64,000 bases of DNA. It comes from ENR-C587 sp942493235. GTDB taxonomy: Bacteria; Bacteroidota; Ignavibacteria; Kapaibacteriales; UBA2268. This document shows positions 17,676 through 27,429 of the stretch, one piece after another; positions within the stretch are counted from its first letter, which is position 1; each line of letters begins with the position of its first letter. The notes below the pieces were generated by a model that was not told the origin of the DNA, did not search any database, and worked only from the letters and a program-made list of their open reading frames with translations. The translations under genes were made by a program, and so were the position numbers. The DNA is taken from contig OW818676.1 of NCBI GenBank assembly GCA_942493235.1, positions 1,178,001-1,242,000 of the forward strand. Reading direction: 5' to 3'.

Positions 17676-18442
17676 TTTTAATCTCAATTGATATTTCAAA
17701 TGTAGAATATGAACTGTATTAGGCTCTTGAAACAAATCAATATTTGATTTACACTTCATACAAGAAACTGTCCCAAATTTGTCATTTTGAACGAATAGAA
17801 GAATTCGGATAAAGCTAAATATTGGTAATTATGGATTCTTCGTTGCACTCCTAATGACGATATAACAAAAATATAACATATTAGACAACTTCGGGGTGTA
17901 TTTTTTGGGGGGGATAGGTTTTCGGAAGTAGGGAGTACAGAGTGAAATAAGCCCCTTTCTTTCAACATCGTTAGATGTTGAACATCGGTAAAGTTGAAAG
18001 TTATAAAGTTAAAAGTTTGGGAGGTATAAGTTCTCTTCTTCCAACATCGTTAGATGTTGAATATTGGTAAAATGAAAGTGGTAGTTCCTTTTCCTATTCT
18101 TTTCTTCCAACATCGTTAGCTGTTGAATATTGGTAGAATAAAGTTGGTAATCCCTTTTTATTCGTCTCCGCACTATGCTCTGCGTAGTGCGGCTCTTCTT
18201 CCAACATCGTTAGATGTTGAATATTGGAAAATGAAAGTTTAAATATGCTTCCATAAGACTGTCCCAAATTTTTCATTCTGAACGATTGAAGAATCCGGAA
18301 AAAGCTAAATATTGATAAATATGGATTCTTCGTTGCACTCAGAATGCCGATTTGACAAAATTATAGCTTATTAGACAAACTCTTGATAAGCATTTAGTTT
18401 GTTTTGTATCAATAAATGAACTCAAAAGATATTATTTATTAT
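17676..18442. repeat. Repeat-packed intergenic region (cluster 1)
   Basis: This gap holds two copies of the inverted-repeat element (17775-17860 and 18272-18352) and four copies of the CAACATCGTTAGATGTTGAA hairpin repeat (near 17961, 18040, 18104 and 18197). It also holds one copy of the second palindrome (18168-18192, CCGCACTATGC-TCT-GCGTAGTGCGG) and AAAGTTGAAAGT-type filler. No gene was recognised. Confidence 0.85.
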
Positions 18443-18480
18443 AAAAAAAATGCCGCCCTTATTATAATCAAGAGCGGCAT
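18443..18480 (-). terminator. Terminator of the RND efflux operon
   Basis: On the minus strand a stem ATGCCGC/GCGGCAT (18450-18480) is followed by a run of T (complement of the A-run at 18443-18450). It lies about 20 bp after the transporter stop codon. Confidence 0.85.
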
Positions 18481-18502
18481 AATATAAATACTATTGTATA
18501 AT

Positions 18503-21500
18503 CTAAGCTTCCATTACTTTAGTATCTTCTTTTGCTTTTTTCTTATGTGCAAAGAAGTTATAGAAAGCCGGAATTACAAATAATGTCAATATAGTAGAAG
18601 AAATCAAACCACCGATAGAAACTACTCCAAGCGGAGTACGCATTTCTTTACCGGCATCACCTATACCCATTGCCATAGGCAACATACCGAGAATCAATGC
18701 CATAGTTGACATAATAATTGGTTTTAGTTTGATAGTACAAGCTTTTATAAGAGCATCTTTAACCCCGATACCTTCTTCACGAACTAACTGATTAGTATAA
18801 TCAAGAATTAATATCGCATTATTTACTACAATACCGATTAGCATAATAATTGCCAATAGTGCGGTAATACCAAGCGATATATTAGTCATATATAATGATA
18901 GTATTACACCGATTAAACCAAGCGGAATAGTTAATAAGATATACACAGGTTGCAAAAAAGACTCCAATATAGCGGCGAGTAAAATATAAGTTAGTACAAT
19001 TGCGAGCAAGAATGCAAAAGACATGTCTGCAACCATGTCGTTCATCATTTTTGTATTACCGCCCCATTTGAATGAGTATCCGTTTTCAAACTTAATTTCG
19101 GCAATTTTCTTTTCAATCTCGCCTGTAATATTTCCAACCGGTACATCAGGAGAGTTTGAGCCGGTAAATTGAATTGCTGTGAATTTATCTCTATGTAAAA
19201 TTTTAGTAAATCCGTTAGTAAATTTAATATCAGCCAGCTGACTCATTCTGAAAGAGCCACCGTTAGGAGAGACTACAGTAATATTGCCTACTTTCTCAGG
19301 GGTATTGGTAGCTTGGTCTTCTAACTTTACTATTATATCGTAGTCGTTACCGAATTCGGAATATTTAGTAGCTTCCATACCTTCCATAGAAGCCCTGAGG
19401 GTCAAAGCCAAATCCATAGCTGTCAGCCCGGTTTCAGTTAGTACTTCGCGACGAGGCGAAATAGTTATTTCGGGTTTTCCGGCACGCGAAGAATTATCAA
19501 AGTTAATTAAGCCGGGGATATTTATACATTTGTTAATAACTTGGCTTTTATACTCTTCTAACTTGTCTATGTCCTGCCCTACTAAAAAGAAGTCAATAGG
19601 ATATTGCCCCGGACCTTCGGTTTGACCGCCACGGTCAACGCTTATTTTAGCATTAGGAATATCCGCTAAGTCTTTGATAAAGCTACCCATCATCTTTTCA
19701 ATACTGGCAGTCCTCTCATTTACATCAACTAATTTCACGTCCATACGTGCCATATTAGTTCCTATGTCGATATCCGATTTTTTACCAAGATTTGTAAGGA
19801 TTTGTTTTACTTCCGGATATTTGTTGATTCTTCTTTCAATCTCGTTTATTACAGAGCCGGTTTGGTCTAAGTTAAACCCGGTAGGCAACTCAACAACCAC
19901 AGCTATTTTACTATCATCCATAGCTGGCATAAATTCAAAACCGAGCTTAGGACCAAAAACAAATGTAACTGCTAAAAACATAACAAATGATGCAGCTACC
20001 GTAGCAAAACTCCAAAACCTATTTTTAAGAATAAAATTCAACATCCCTTTGTAAACATTAATCCATAATTGCTCAAATTTTTCAGATAAATCAAGCATTT
20101 TTGATTTTTTCATTTTTTCGGGAATAATCAATTTTGCAAGCATAGGTGTAAGAGTAAAAGACATCACAATTGACAATATCGACGCAAATACAGCCGACAG
20201 TGCCAACTCTCTCATAAACATACCAACCATTGAAGACATACCCGCTATCGGCATAAATACCACTATATTGGTCAGAGTAGAAGCTAATACCGCAACCACA
20301 ACTTCTACAGTACCTTTATAAGCTGAATTAGTCGCATTCTCGCCTAAGCTTTTATGCCTAAATATATTTTCAATTACTACTACCGAGTTAGCCACTAATA
20401 CTCCAACCGAGACTGAAAGTCCCATAAGAGACATCATATTGAGAGACATCCCTGCCATCTGCATCAGCAAGAAGGTGATAATAATAGAAGTTGGCATCGA
20501 CAAAGCAATAATAAAAGTCGAACGCCATTCAAAAAGGAATAAAAATATTACAAAAGCAGTCATTATAATACCAAGAATGATATTACCTATTAAGTCGTCA
20601 AGTGATGCTTTTGTAAATACCGAGGCATCGTTAACCAAATCAATTTTTATACCTGCCGGCAGTGTTGCTTGAATATCCGGCAGAGCTTCTATGATTGATT
20701 TAGCTACATTTACTACGTTACCGTCGCTACTTTTAACAATTGCCAAACGAACTACGTTTTCATCACGTACCTTTTTTTCACCATTATAATAGATGGCTTT
20801 CTCTCTGATTGTTTTTCCGGCATCTTCTACCTGAGCAAACTGACCGATTTTTTTAGCACCGAATGGAGTATTGATTTGTAAATTTTTAATTGTCTCAATA
20901 TCTTTAAATTTACCTTGGAAACGAACAGTCAATTCTTGATCTTTATCTTGGAAATACCCACCCGGTATATCCATGTTTTGTGCTTTTAATACTTGTAGCA
21001 TCATAGGTAGCGAAATTGAATTTTCAAAAGCAACTTTATTATCCATAGATATTTGTATTTCACGCTTTTGACCGCCTGTTATATTTACTTTTGCTACACC
21101 CTGAATTTGTGATAATCTGTCTTTAAGCTTTTTATCCGCTAATTCATATAGTTCTTTCGGAGAAGCATTACCGCTCAATACTAAATCTATTACAGGAAAT
21201 GCTTTTAAATCGACTTTTTGAACAATAGGCTCTTCTGCGTCATCAGGCAGTAAATTGATTACTTCATCAACTTTACTTTTAACCTCTTGATTGGCAACAT
21301 CGACATTTTTAGTTAATTTGAATTCTATTACAATTATCGATACTCCGTCGAGTGAGTATGATTCAATTTTTTCAACTTCAGAAACAGTAGCTACCGCATC
21401 TTCGATTTTTTTAGTTATTTGCCCTTCAATTTCCTTAGGACCTGCTCCGGGATAAATAGTCGAGATAGTAACATAAGGTATCTCAACGTCCGGCATCTCG

Positions 21501-21604
21501 TTCAAATTCATAGAATTATAAGCAATGAAACCGAACAGCAACAAAGTCGCTAAAATCATTGTTGTCATAATCGGTTTATTAATTGACATTTTTACAAGAA
21601 ACAT
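18503..21604 (-). CDS. RND efflux transporter, inner-membrane permease
   Basis: The 1033-residue, 12-helix protein has the AcrB/MdtB-like order. TM1 is near residues 12-30, followed by a large periplasmic loop with IYPGAGPKEIEGQITKKIE, TM2-6, a second loop, and TM8-12 ending GGLISSTILTLFVIPAFY. It should export hydrophobic compounds using an ion gradient, docked to the MFP and TolC proteins encoded upstream. One oddity: TM4 reads VGVLVANSVVVIEN, so the two aspartates of AcrB (D407/D408) are A and N, and TM10 reads VVNNAILILD where AcrB has K940. The proton relay is therefore not the canonical one. The substrate is unknown. Confidence 0.93.
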   Translation of the reverse strand: MFLVKMSINKPIMTTMILATLLLFGFIAYNSMNLNEMPDVEIPYVTISTIYPGAGPKEIEGQITKKIEDAVATVSEVEKIESYSLDGVSIIVIEFKLTKNVDVANQEVKSKVDEVINLLPDDAEEPIVQKVDLKAFPVIDLVLSGNASPKELYELADKKLKDRLSQIQGVAKVNITGGQKREIQISMDNKVAFENSISLPMMLQVLKAQNMDIPGGYFQDKDQELTVRFQGKFKDIETIKNLQINTPFGAKKIGQFAQVEDAGKTIREKAIYYNGEKKVRDENVVRLAIVKSSDGNVVNVAKSIIEALPDIQATLPAGIKIDLVNDASVFTKASLDDLIGNIILGIIMTAFVIFLFLFEWRSTFIIALSMPTSIIITFLLMQMAGMSLNMMSLMGLSVSVGVLVANSVVVIENIFRHKSLGENATNSAYKGTVEVVVAVLASTLTNIVVFMPIAGMSSMVGMFMRELALSAVFASILSIVMSFTLTPMLAKLIIPEKMKKSKMLDLSEKFEQLWINVYKGMLNFILKNRFWSFATVAASFVMFLAVTFVFGPKLGFEFMPAMDDSKIAVVVELPTGFNLDQTGSVINEIERRINKYPEVKQILTNLGKKSDIDIGTNMARMDVKLVDVNERTASIEKMMGSFIKDLADIPNAKISVDRGGQTEGPGQYPIDFFLVGQDIDKLEEYKSQVINKCINIPGLINFDNSSRAGKPEITISPRREVLTETGLTAMDLALTLRASMEGMEATKYSEFGNDYDIIVKLEDQATNTPEKVGNITVVSPNGGSFRMSQLADIKFTNGFTKILHRDKFTAIQFTGSNSPDVPVGNITGEIEKKIAEIKFENGYSFKWGGNTKMMNDMVADMSFAFLLAIVLTYILLAAILESFLQPVYILLTIPLGLIGVILSLYMTNISLGITALLAIIMLIGIVVNNAILILDYTNQLVREEGIGVKDALIKACTIKLKPIIMSTMALILGMLPMAMGIGDAGKEMRTPLGVVSIGGLISSTILTLFVIPAFYNFFAHKKKAKEDTKVMEA

Positions 21605-21618
21605 ATCTTGATTCCTCT

Positions 21619-22665
21619 TTATTGAATTACTTTAATTTTTGTGCCTTCACTTAAAAGAGACTGACCCTCGGTAATCAATTTATCACCTACATTAAGCCCA
21701 CTTTTAATTTCAATATTTATACCGCTTTCAATTCCTAATGTAACATCGCGTCTGGTAGCTTGTCCGTTATTATCTATATAAACAAAAGATTTTCCGCTTT
21801 CACTAAATACTAATTTTCGTGGTATAACTATTGCATCAGGATTTTCATATACTTTGATTTTTGCCTCTACAGTAACTCCACTTTTAAGCTCTCTCTTGCC
21901 GTTATCAAGCATAATCTCTACACCGAAAGCACGAGTTTTAGAGTCCATAGCAAGCGGAATTAAGTTAACAGTACCTTTAAACTCTTTGCCACCCATAATC
22001 ACGGTTGAAGTCATGCCGTTTTTGATAAGCATCGCTTCTTTTTCACTTGCCCATACCTTAGCTATCATTTTATTTAATTTAGCTACTGTAAATAATGGGT
22101 CTCCTGAGACTACATGGTCGCCTTCTTTAACATGAATTTCTGTGATTATTCCACTTATCGGAGCCTCTATATTAATCATTTGCTCTAATGATTCAAGATT
22201 TCTCTTATCCACTTCATATTGAGTACGTATATTATCTACATTCTGTTGTGAAGTTTCACCGGAAAGGATTAATTTACTCATTCTCTCATAAGTCTTTTTG
22301 GAATTTTCAAGTGCGATTTTAGCTTGGGTGTAGCCAATAGCCGGATTATTTGAAGGAAATGTTACAATCACTTGCCCCTGACTAACGGAACTGCCTACTT
22401 TACCTCTGATACTTAGTACCCTATCGCCGACGGCAGAGCCTTTAGTTGACTCTTCGTAACCTCTTAAAGTAGAGAAAAAGGAAAGTTCTTTAACAAAAGA
22501 AGATTTCTCTACTGAATGAACTTTAACCGAAACACCTTCTTCTTTTCTAATCTGCTCAATGCTTTTCTGAGCTTCTTTTTTTTCTGAACAGGAATATACG
22601 CCAAAAGTCAAAACTAATCCTGCTATAAGAAAAATTGCTTTTTTAAATTTTACCGCTATACTCAT
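21619..22665 (-). CDS. Periplasmic adaptor (MFP/HlyD) lipoprotein of the RND pump
   Basis: The 348-residue protein has a lipoprotein signal (VLTFGVYSCSEKKE, lipobox cysteine). A biotinyl-lipoyl-like half, an alpha hairpin around residues 110-160 (QAKIALENSKKTYERMSKLI), a second lipoyl half (EAPISGIITEIHVKEGDHV) and beta-barrel and membrane-proximal domains follow. It links the permease to the TolC-like channel. The gene lies 14 bp from the permease gene and about 22 bp from the tolC-like gene, all in one operon. Confidence 0.93.
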   Translation of the reverse strand: MSIAVKFKKAIFLIAGLVLTFGVYSCSEKKEAQKSIEQIRKEEGVSVKVHSVEKSSFVKELSFFSTLRGYEESTKGSAVGDRVLSIRGKVGSSVSQGQVIVTFPSNNPAIGYTQAKIALENSKKTYERMSKLILSGETSQQNVDNIRTQYEVDKRNLESLEQMINIEAPISGIITEIHVKEGDHVVSGDPLFTVAKLNKMIAKVWASEKEAMLIKNGMTSTVIMGGKEFKGTVNLIPLAMDSKTRAFGVEIMLDNGKRELKSGVTVEAKIKVYENPDAIVIPRKLVFSESGKSFVYIDNNGQATRRDVTLGIESGINIEIKSGLNVGDKLITEGQSLLSEGTKIKVIQ

Positions 22666-22687
22666 TTTTTGTCTCCGATTTTATTAT

Positions 22688-24166
22688 TTATTTAGTTTTT
22701 ATTATTTCATCTATTTTACTATTAACATAAGATAGGTATTCAGGCTCTAAGTCTCCTATTAATTTTTGCAATTCAACTTTAGCAGAAATAAAATCATATA
22801 CTGATTGCAATTTATTAGTCTTTGCAGTTCTTAATTCCATATCTGCATTTTTAATCTCAAGCTGTGTGCCAGTGCCTTCTTGAAATCTTTTAGTAGCAAT
22901 ATCATAAGTTTTTTCTGCTAATTTGACATTTCTCTCTTGAGCCTCTAAGGTAGTTTTTACCCTTTTCATCTCAAGTATCTGAGTTTGAACTTGCATATTG
23001 AGAGCTTGTTTAAGTTGAATTATAATCTCTTCTGTTTTTAATTTATCAACTTGAGACTGTTCAACTTTTCTATCGGTTCTAAATCCGTTAAATAGATTTA
23101 CTTCTAAAGACAATCCTACAAGAGCTTGCCCATAATTGTTAAACTTGAAATCATCAGAGGAACCGTTGTAAGAATACGAACCGAATGCGGCGATAGACGG
23201 ATAATAATCTGATTTATTCAAGTCAATATATGCTTGGTCAACTTCTTTTTTTAAATTTAAAGTTTTAATATCATAATTAGCTTCATAAGTTCTATTAATC
23301 AATTCATTTTGGTCGGGTACATTATAATCGTTAAGATTTAACTCGCCGATAAAATCAATATCTTCTTTAGGGTCTGCACCAATTAATACTTTAATTCCGT
23401 TTTTTGCATTATCTAATATATTTTCAAGCTGTCTGATGGACGGTTTAATATTCTCTACCTGGACTTCAACCTGCATAAGTTGATAATCCGATACCAAACC
23501 TTGATTATTCATAGCTTGTAAGTTTTTTAAATTTTCTTCGGCATTGATTAAACTCTCTTGTAATATTTTTAGCATTTCTTTTGATAATATTACTCCATAA
23601 AATGCTTTTTTTATGCTTGTTACATTGTTTAAAACCGAGCTGCGTAATTGCTCCTGCGAGACACGAGCATATATCTCGGAAGCACCGATACCGGTAAATA
23701 CTGCCGAGTTAAAAAGTATTTGAGAAATTTGTGCTTTTGCTTCATAATTATTTGATTGGGCAAAAGACTGCAATTTATTATCTATCCCCTTGCCTGCATA
23801 AGGATTAGTTATTGCATTCCCGTCTCCGTCTTTTACTCCTTCTGATTCTAATATCCCAAATGCTGCACTGGTAAGCATCTGCTCAAAGTCTGGGAACAAA
23901 GTCTTTGGCTTTTGTAAAAAATGTGAGAAATTAGCAGATACCGTAAAGCTGGGGAGTGCATATCCAAATGCTTCCTTTACAGCCGCTTGTGCTTTACGTA
24001 TTTCTAAAAGTGCCGACTTAGTATCATGATTTTTTTCAAGCGAATACTTGATTGCATCATCAAGAGTCATCTGCTTTGATTGTCCGAATGAATTAGAAAC
24101 GGCAAATATGAAAAATAGTGAGATTCCAACCCAGGAGCTCAATATCTTTGATTTATGCTTTACCAT
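22688..24166 (-). CDS. TolC-like outer membrane efflux protein
   Basis: The 492-residue protein has a signal peptide (FFIFAVSNSFGQ) and two outer-membrane-efflux-protein repeats rich in long helices: TLDDAIKYSLEKNHD at the start and KLAEKTYDIATKRFQEGTGTQLEIKNADMEL in the second half. It should form the trimeric outer-membrane exit duct of the pump. It is the second gene of the operon, after tetR. Confidence 0.93.
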   Translation of the reverse strand: MVKHKSKILSSWVGISLFFIFAVSNSFGQSKQMTLDDAIKYSLEKNHDTKSALLEIRKAQAAVKEAFGYALPSFTVSANFSHFLQKPKTLFPDFEQMLTSAAFGILESEGVKDGDGNAITNPYAGKGIDNKLQSFAQSNNYEAKAQISQILFNSAVFTGIGASEIYARVSQEQLRSSVLNNVTSIKKAFYGVILSKEMLKILQESLINAEENLKNLQAMNNQGLVSDYQLMQVEVQVENIKPSIRQLENILDNAKNGIKVLIGADPKEDIDFIGELNLNDYNVPDQNELINRTYEANYDIKTLNLKKEVDQAYIDLNKSDYYPSIAAFGSYSYNGSSDDFKFNNYGQALVGLSLEVNLFNGFRTDRKVEQSQVDKLKTEEIIIQLKQALNMQVQTQILEMKRVKTTLEAQERNVKLAEKTYDIATKRFQEGTGTQLEIKNADMELRTAKTNKLQSVYDFISAKVELQKLIGDLEPEYLSYVNSKIDEIIKTK

Positions 24167-24186
24167 TTGTTATTCCTTAAATTGAT

Positions 24187-24810
24187 TTATAAATTGTTTT
24201 CTTTTTGATTTTCATAATTTTTTACTGCTTCAGGAGTAAGCACCCCACCCAGTAATATATCAAATATTGATTTCATTATTTCGCCCGATGAAGCGGATAT
24301 TAATTGCATTTTTTCTGGTTGTAAAATATTATTTATTGATTCTAAGTACATCAAATATGCTATTTGTTTTTTGATTTCTTTTCTGATAAAACCCTTTTCA
24401 ATTCCTATATCCCAAATTATACTAAAGCTCTTTTTAAATTCTTCTTCACGCAAAAATATTAGTTTATCCCATAATAATGGAAAGTAAATCTTTAAATCGC
24501 GGAAAAAGTCCTTTGAATAATTACATTTTGACTTTGAACTAACATTGAATAAATATTCTAATTCTTTTAGAAAATCAAAATCCGTAGAATTTTTAATATT
24601 ATTAACAATTTCACGGATTCTTTTTAGTTCGAATTCCAAGTCTTCATTATACACAGTTTCGAATAATTCTTCTTTAGATTTAAAATGCTCATAGATTGTT
24701 TTCTTGCTGATTTTTATGTCTTTTGCAATATCTTCCGTTTTAACGTTTTTAAATCCGTAAACATAGAATTGCCCTCTGGCTGACTGCTTTATTCTTTCCT
24801 TTATATCCAA
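24187..24810 (-). CDS. TetR-family regulator heading the RND efflux operon
   Basis: The N-terminal helix-turn-helix reads ERIKQSARGQFYVYGFKNVKTEDIAKDIKISKKTIYEHF. A helical ligand-binding domain follows. TTG at 24810 with AGGGAAAT upstream was chosen as the start, giving 207 residues. The frame stays open for another 68 codons upstream, but that part runs through intergenic repeat DNA and looks unlike a TetR N-terminus. It is the first gene of tetR-tolC-MFP-RND, so it most likely autoregulates the pump. Confidence 0.85.
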   Translation of the reverse strand: MDIKERIKQSARGQFYVYGFKNVKTEDIAKDIKISKKTIYEHFKSKEELFETVYNEDLEFELKRIREIVNNIKNSTDFDFLKELEYLFNVSSKSKCNYSKDFFRDLKIYFPLLWDKLIFLREEEFKKSFSIIWDIGIEKGFIRKEIKKQIAYLMYLESINNILQPEKMQLISASSGEIMKSIFDILLGGVLTPEAVKNYENQKENNL

Positions 24811-25629
24811 TGTGATTTCCCTAATATAAACTACAGAAACTAAGATAGGTATATACGGTTTCCTTATGTAATTAGTTTCAACATGATTAAAAATAAAATA
24901 TTGTTTAGATATTAGAAGTTGCAAAGTGGAAATTGGGAAATAGGAATATGCTCGTCTCCACACTACGCTCTGCGTAGTGTGGTTGGTGGCTGAAAATCTT
25001 TCACCCCCACCCAAACCCTTCCAAAAGGGAGGGCTTAAAGATTATATATGGAAATTGAGAATAGGGAATTAGGAATTTGGAAATAGGAATTGGTTAGTTT
25101 CTTCCAACAGCGTTAGCTGTTGAATATTGGTAGTAAAAAAGTTGGTACACCCTTTTTCCCATCTCTTCCAATTCACTTTGCATCGGGAAGTATAAAGTTC
25201 ATAAAGTTCGTAAAGTTGAAAGTAGGAATTAGGAAATAGGAATTAGAAAGTTTGGGTGGAATTGGTTCTTTTCTTCCAACAGCGTTAGCTGTTGAATATT
25301 GGTAGAAAGAAAGTGTCGCCCCCTTTTTCTTTCTTCTCTTCCAATGCTAACTGTATCTAAAATTAGGAAATGGGAATTTGCACCTCTCCGCACTATGCTC
25401 TGCGTAGTGCGGTTAGTCTTCCACCATCGTTAGCTGTTGAATATTGGTAGAATGAAAGCTAAAAAAATACTCCCATCAGACTGTCTAAAATTTGTCATTA
25501 GAAGCGAAGTGAAGAATTCAGACAAAGCTAACTTATTGATAAATCAGTATTCTTCGCTACACTCAGAATGACGAATTGGCAATACTATTACTTTTAACAG
25601 CCTCAAAAAAAGAATTTTCTAATTGTAAT
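24811..25629. repeat. Repeat-packed intergenic region (cluster 2)
   Basis: The region holds two copies of the second palindrome (about 24959-24983 and 25387-25411) and three copies of the CAACAGCGTTAGCTGTTGAA hairpin repeat (about 25103, 25275 and 25421). One inverted-repeat element lies at 25493-25575, along with GGAATTAGGAAATAGGAATT-type filler. The far left part is the upstream region of the tetR gene. No gene was recognised. Confidence 0.85.
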
Positions 25630-26334
25630 TTAGTTTTTTTGTACTACTAACTGTTTTAAAATATTATTCATAATTTCCAACTGGTCTTTCTGAGACTCTA
25701 ATATTTCTTGTTGTTGGTTTAAGATAAAATGGTCTATTTTCTCATGCAGAGTTCTGATTTCCAATTCGGATTTAAGATTTATCATATAGTCATTTTTGGC
25801 TCTATCGCGGTCTTTTTCTTCCTGACGGTTCTGGCTCATCATAATAACAGGGGCTTGTAATGCAGCCAAGCAGGATAGAATAAGATTAAGTAATATGAAT
25901 GGATATGGGTCGAATCCTTTATTTAATAGCCAATACATATTGATAGATATCCAAATCATAATAAACACGGCAAAGGAGATAATAAATGTCCAGCTACCGC
26001 CGAACGAAGCCACTTTATCGGCAAGTTTTTGCCCTAAAGTTAAGGTTTGTTTATCATCTCCGTCTAATTTATCAGCTAAGGTGCTGTTATTAGTAACTGA
26101 TTGTAGTACTGTATTTTCCAAATTCGAGAGTTCACCTATTTCTTTAACCATATACTCCGAGATAGCTTTTTCTCTGTATTTGTTTAGCTCGCTTATCGAA
26201 AGGTGGCTGTCGTGTGTAAATTTCGGGTTATCTTTTTGGATTAATTTCAAGATAGAATGTCTGATAGTCCTTGCCGAAATTCTTTCGGAAATCGGGAATT
26301 CCGTATTAGAAATATCACTATTAAATGTCTTCAT
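25630..26334 (-). CDS. DUF1003 membrane protein
   Basis: The protein has an N-terminal soluble part, then two membrane helices (SWTFIISFAVFIMIWISINMYW and PFILLNLILSCLAALQAPVIMM) followed by SQNRQEEKDRDRAKNDYMINLKSELEIR, the hallmark of DUF1003. A C-terminal coiled coil follows. The function of the family is unknown. ATG at 26334 has AAGGAAAA upstream; the frame extends to 26391, but without a better start. Confidence 0.9.
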   Translation of the reverse strand: MKTFNSDISNTEFPISERISARTIRHSILKLIQKDNPKFTHDSHLSISELNKYREKAISEYMVKEIGELSNLENTVLQSVTNNSTLADKLDGDDKQTLTLGQKLADKVASFGGSWTFIISFAVFIMIWISINMYWLLNKGFDPYPFILLNLILSCLAALQAPVIMMSQNRQEEKDRDRAKNDYMINLKSELEIRTLHEKIDHFILNQQQEILESQKDQLEIMNNILKQLVVQKN

Positions 26335-26462
26335 ATTATTTTTTCCTTTTGTATCAAAATGCCTTATTATATCATCTACTACTTGAAACAAATATTTGAC
26401 ATCAATACATAACTTTAGGCAAGAATTGTTATATTTTATTTCATACAGGAAATGAGATTATT

Positions 26463-27347
26463 CTATTCATCTTCTTCATTATCCGGTTCTATATGAATGT
26501 GAACAACTGCTTTTTCGTATTGGAGTTTGATTTTCTTTTCTAAATTATGAGAAATGGTATGAGCTTCGTTTAGAGTTTTATTTCCGTCCACGTGAATATT
26601 CAAATCAATGAAAATGTCTGAGCCGGAGCTTCTTAATTTCAAGTTATGAATAAATACGATTTCTGGGCTATCATTCATAAATTTCGTAATTTCTTCGGTA
26701 GATATATCAGGGCGACGGTCAATAAGGGCATCAATTGATTTTTTACCTAATTTAGCAGAAATATAAATTACAATACCGGCTACCATCAATGCAGAGATGG
26801 CATCAGCTTCAGGATAACCAATTAAAGAGCCGATAAGCCCAATAATAACGACTGCAGAACTTAATATATCAGACGAGAAATGTATAGCATCAGCCTCGAG
26901 AGCTTGACTATTATACTTTTTTGCGGCTTTCATCAATGCTCTTGAGCGAGTAATATCAATAATAATCGAAACTATAATTACTGCAAAACTCCAGAAAGTA
27001 ACTTCCACTGTATGTTGATTATTTATAATACGCTGATAAGCTTCATAAATTATCCAAATGCAAGTAAATAGAAGAAGTAATGTCTCGAACAGAGCCGAAA
27101 GGTTTTCTATTTTTCCGTGCCCGTAATTATGATATTCGTCGGCTGGGCGGTCTCCGAATTTGACTGCAAAATATGTAACCACTGCGGCAACCAAGTCTAA
27201 ACCGGAGTGCATAGCTTCAGACAAAATGCCAAGTGAACCGGTAAGAATACCAACTGTGAATTTTGAAATAGTTAAAAATATAGCTGCAAAAATCGAACCT
27301 AAAGCGACAGCCTTTTTTTCTTTAGTAGCTTGTAAATGAGCAGTCAT
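26463..27347 (-). CDS. Cation diffusion facilitator (CDF) metal exporter
   Basis: The 294-residue protein has about six membrane helices and paired metal-site motifs: HSGLDLVAAV in TM2 and ADAIHFSSDILSS in TM5. A cytoplasmic ferredoxin-like C-terminal domain rich in His/Asp follows (IFIDLNIHVDGNKTLNEAH... VHIHIEPDNEEDE). It probably exports Zn2+, Fe2+ or Mn2+ by proton antiport. The exact metal cannot be read from the sequence. It stands alone between DUF1003 and rpsD. Confidence 0.93.
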   Translation of the reverse strand: MTAHLQATKEKKAVALGSIFAAIFLTISKFTVGILTGSLGILSEAMHSGLDLVAAVVTYFAVKFGDRPADEYHNYGHGKIENLSALFETLLLLFTCIWIIYEAYQRIINNQHTVEVTFWSFAVIIVSIIIDITRSRALMKAAKKYNSQALEADAIHFSSDILSSAVVIIGLIGSLIGYPEADAISALMVAGIVIYISAKLGKKSIDALIDRRPDISTEEITKFMNDSPEIVFIHNLKLRSSGSDIFIDLNIHVDGNKTLNEAHTISHNLEKKIKLQYEKAVVHIHIEPDNEEDE

Positions 27348-27374
27348 TATTTTCTCTATACATTATTACAAATT

Positions 27375-27405
27375 AAAAAAGCTGTCCGAAGTAAATCCGG
27401 ACAGC
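27375..27405 (-). terminator. Terminator of rpsD
   Basis: On the minus strand the stem GCTGTCCG/CGGACAGC with a 9-nt loop is followed by TTTTTT, about 25 bp after the rpsD stop. Confidence 0.88.
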
Positions 27406-27429
27406 GACATAATTAAAAATAATTATCAA

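Noticed and set aside
24811..25014. N-terminal extension of the efflux TetR regulator
   Set aside because: The extra 68 codons cross a palindromic repeat and do not resemble a regulator; a TTG with ribosome site at 24810 gives a normal TetR length.
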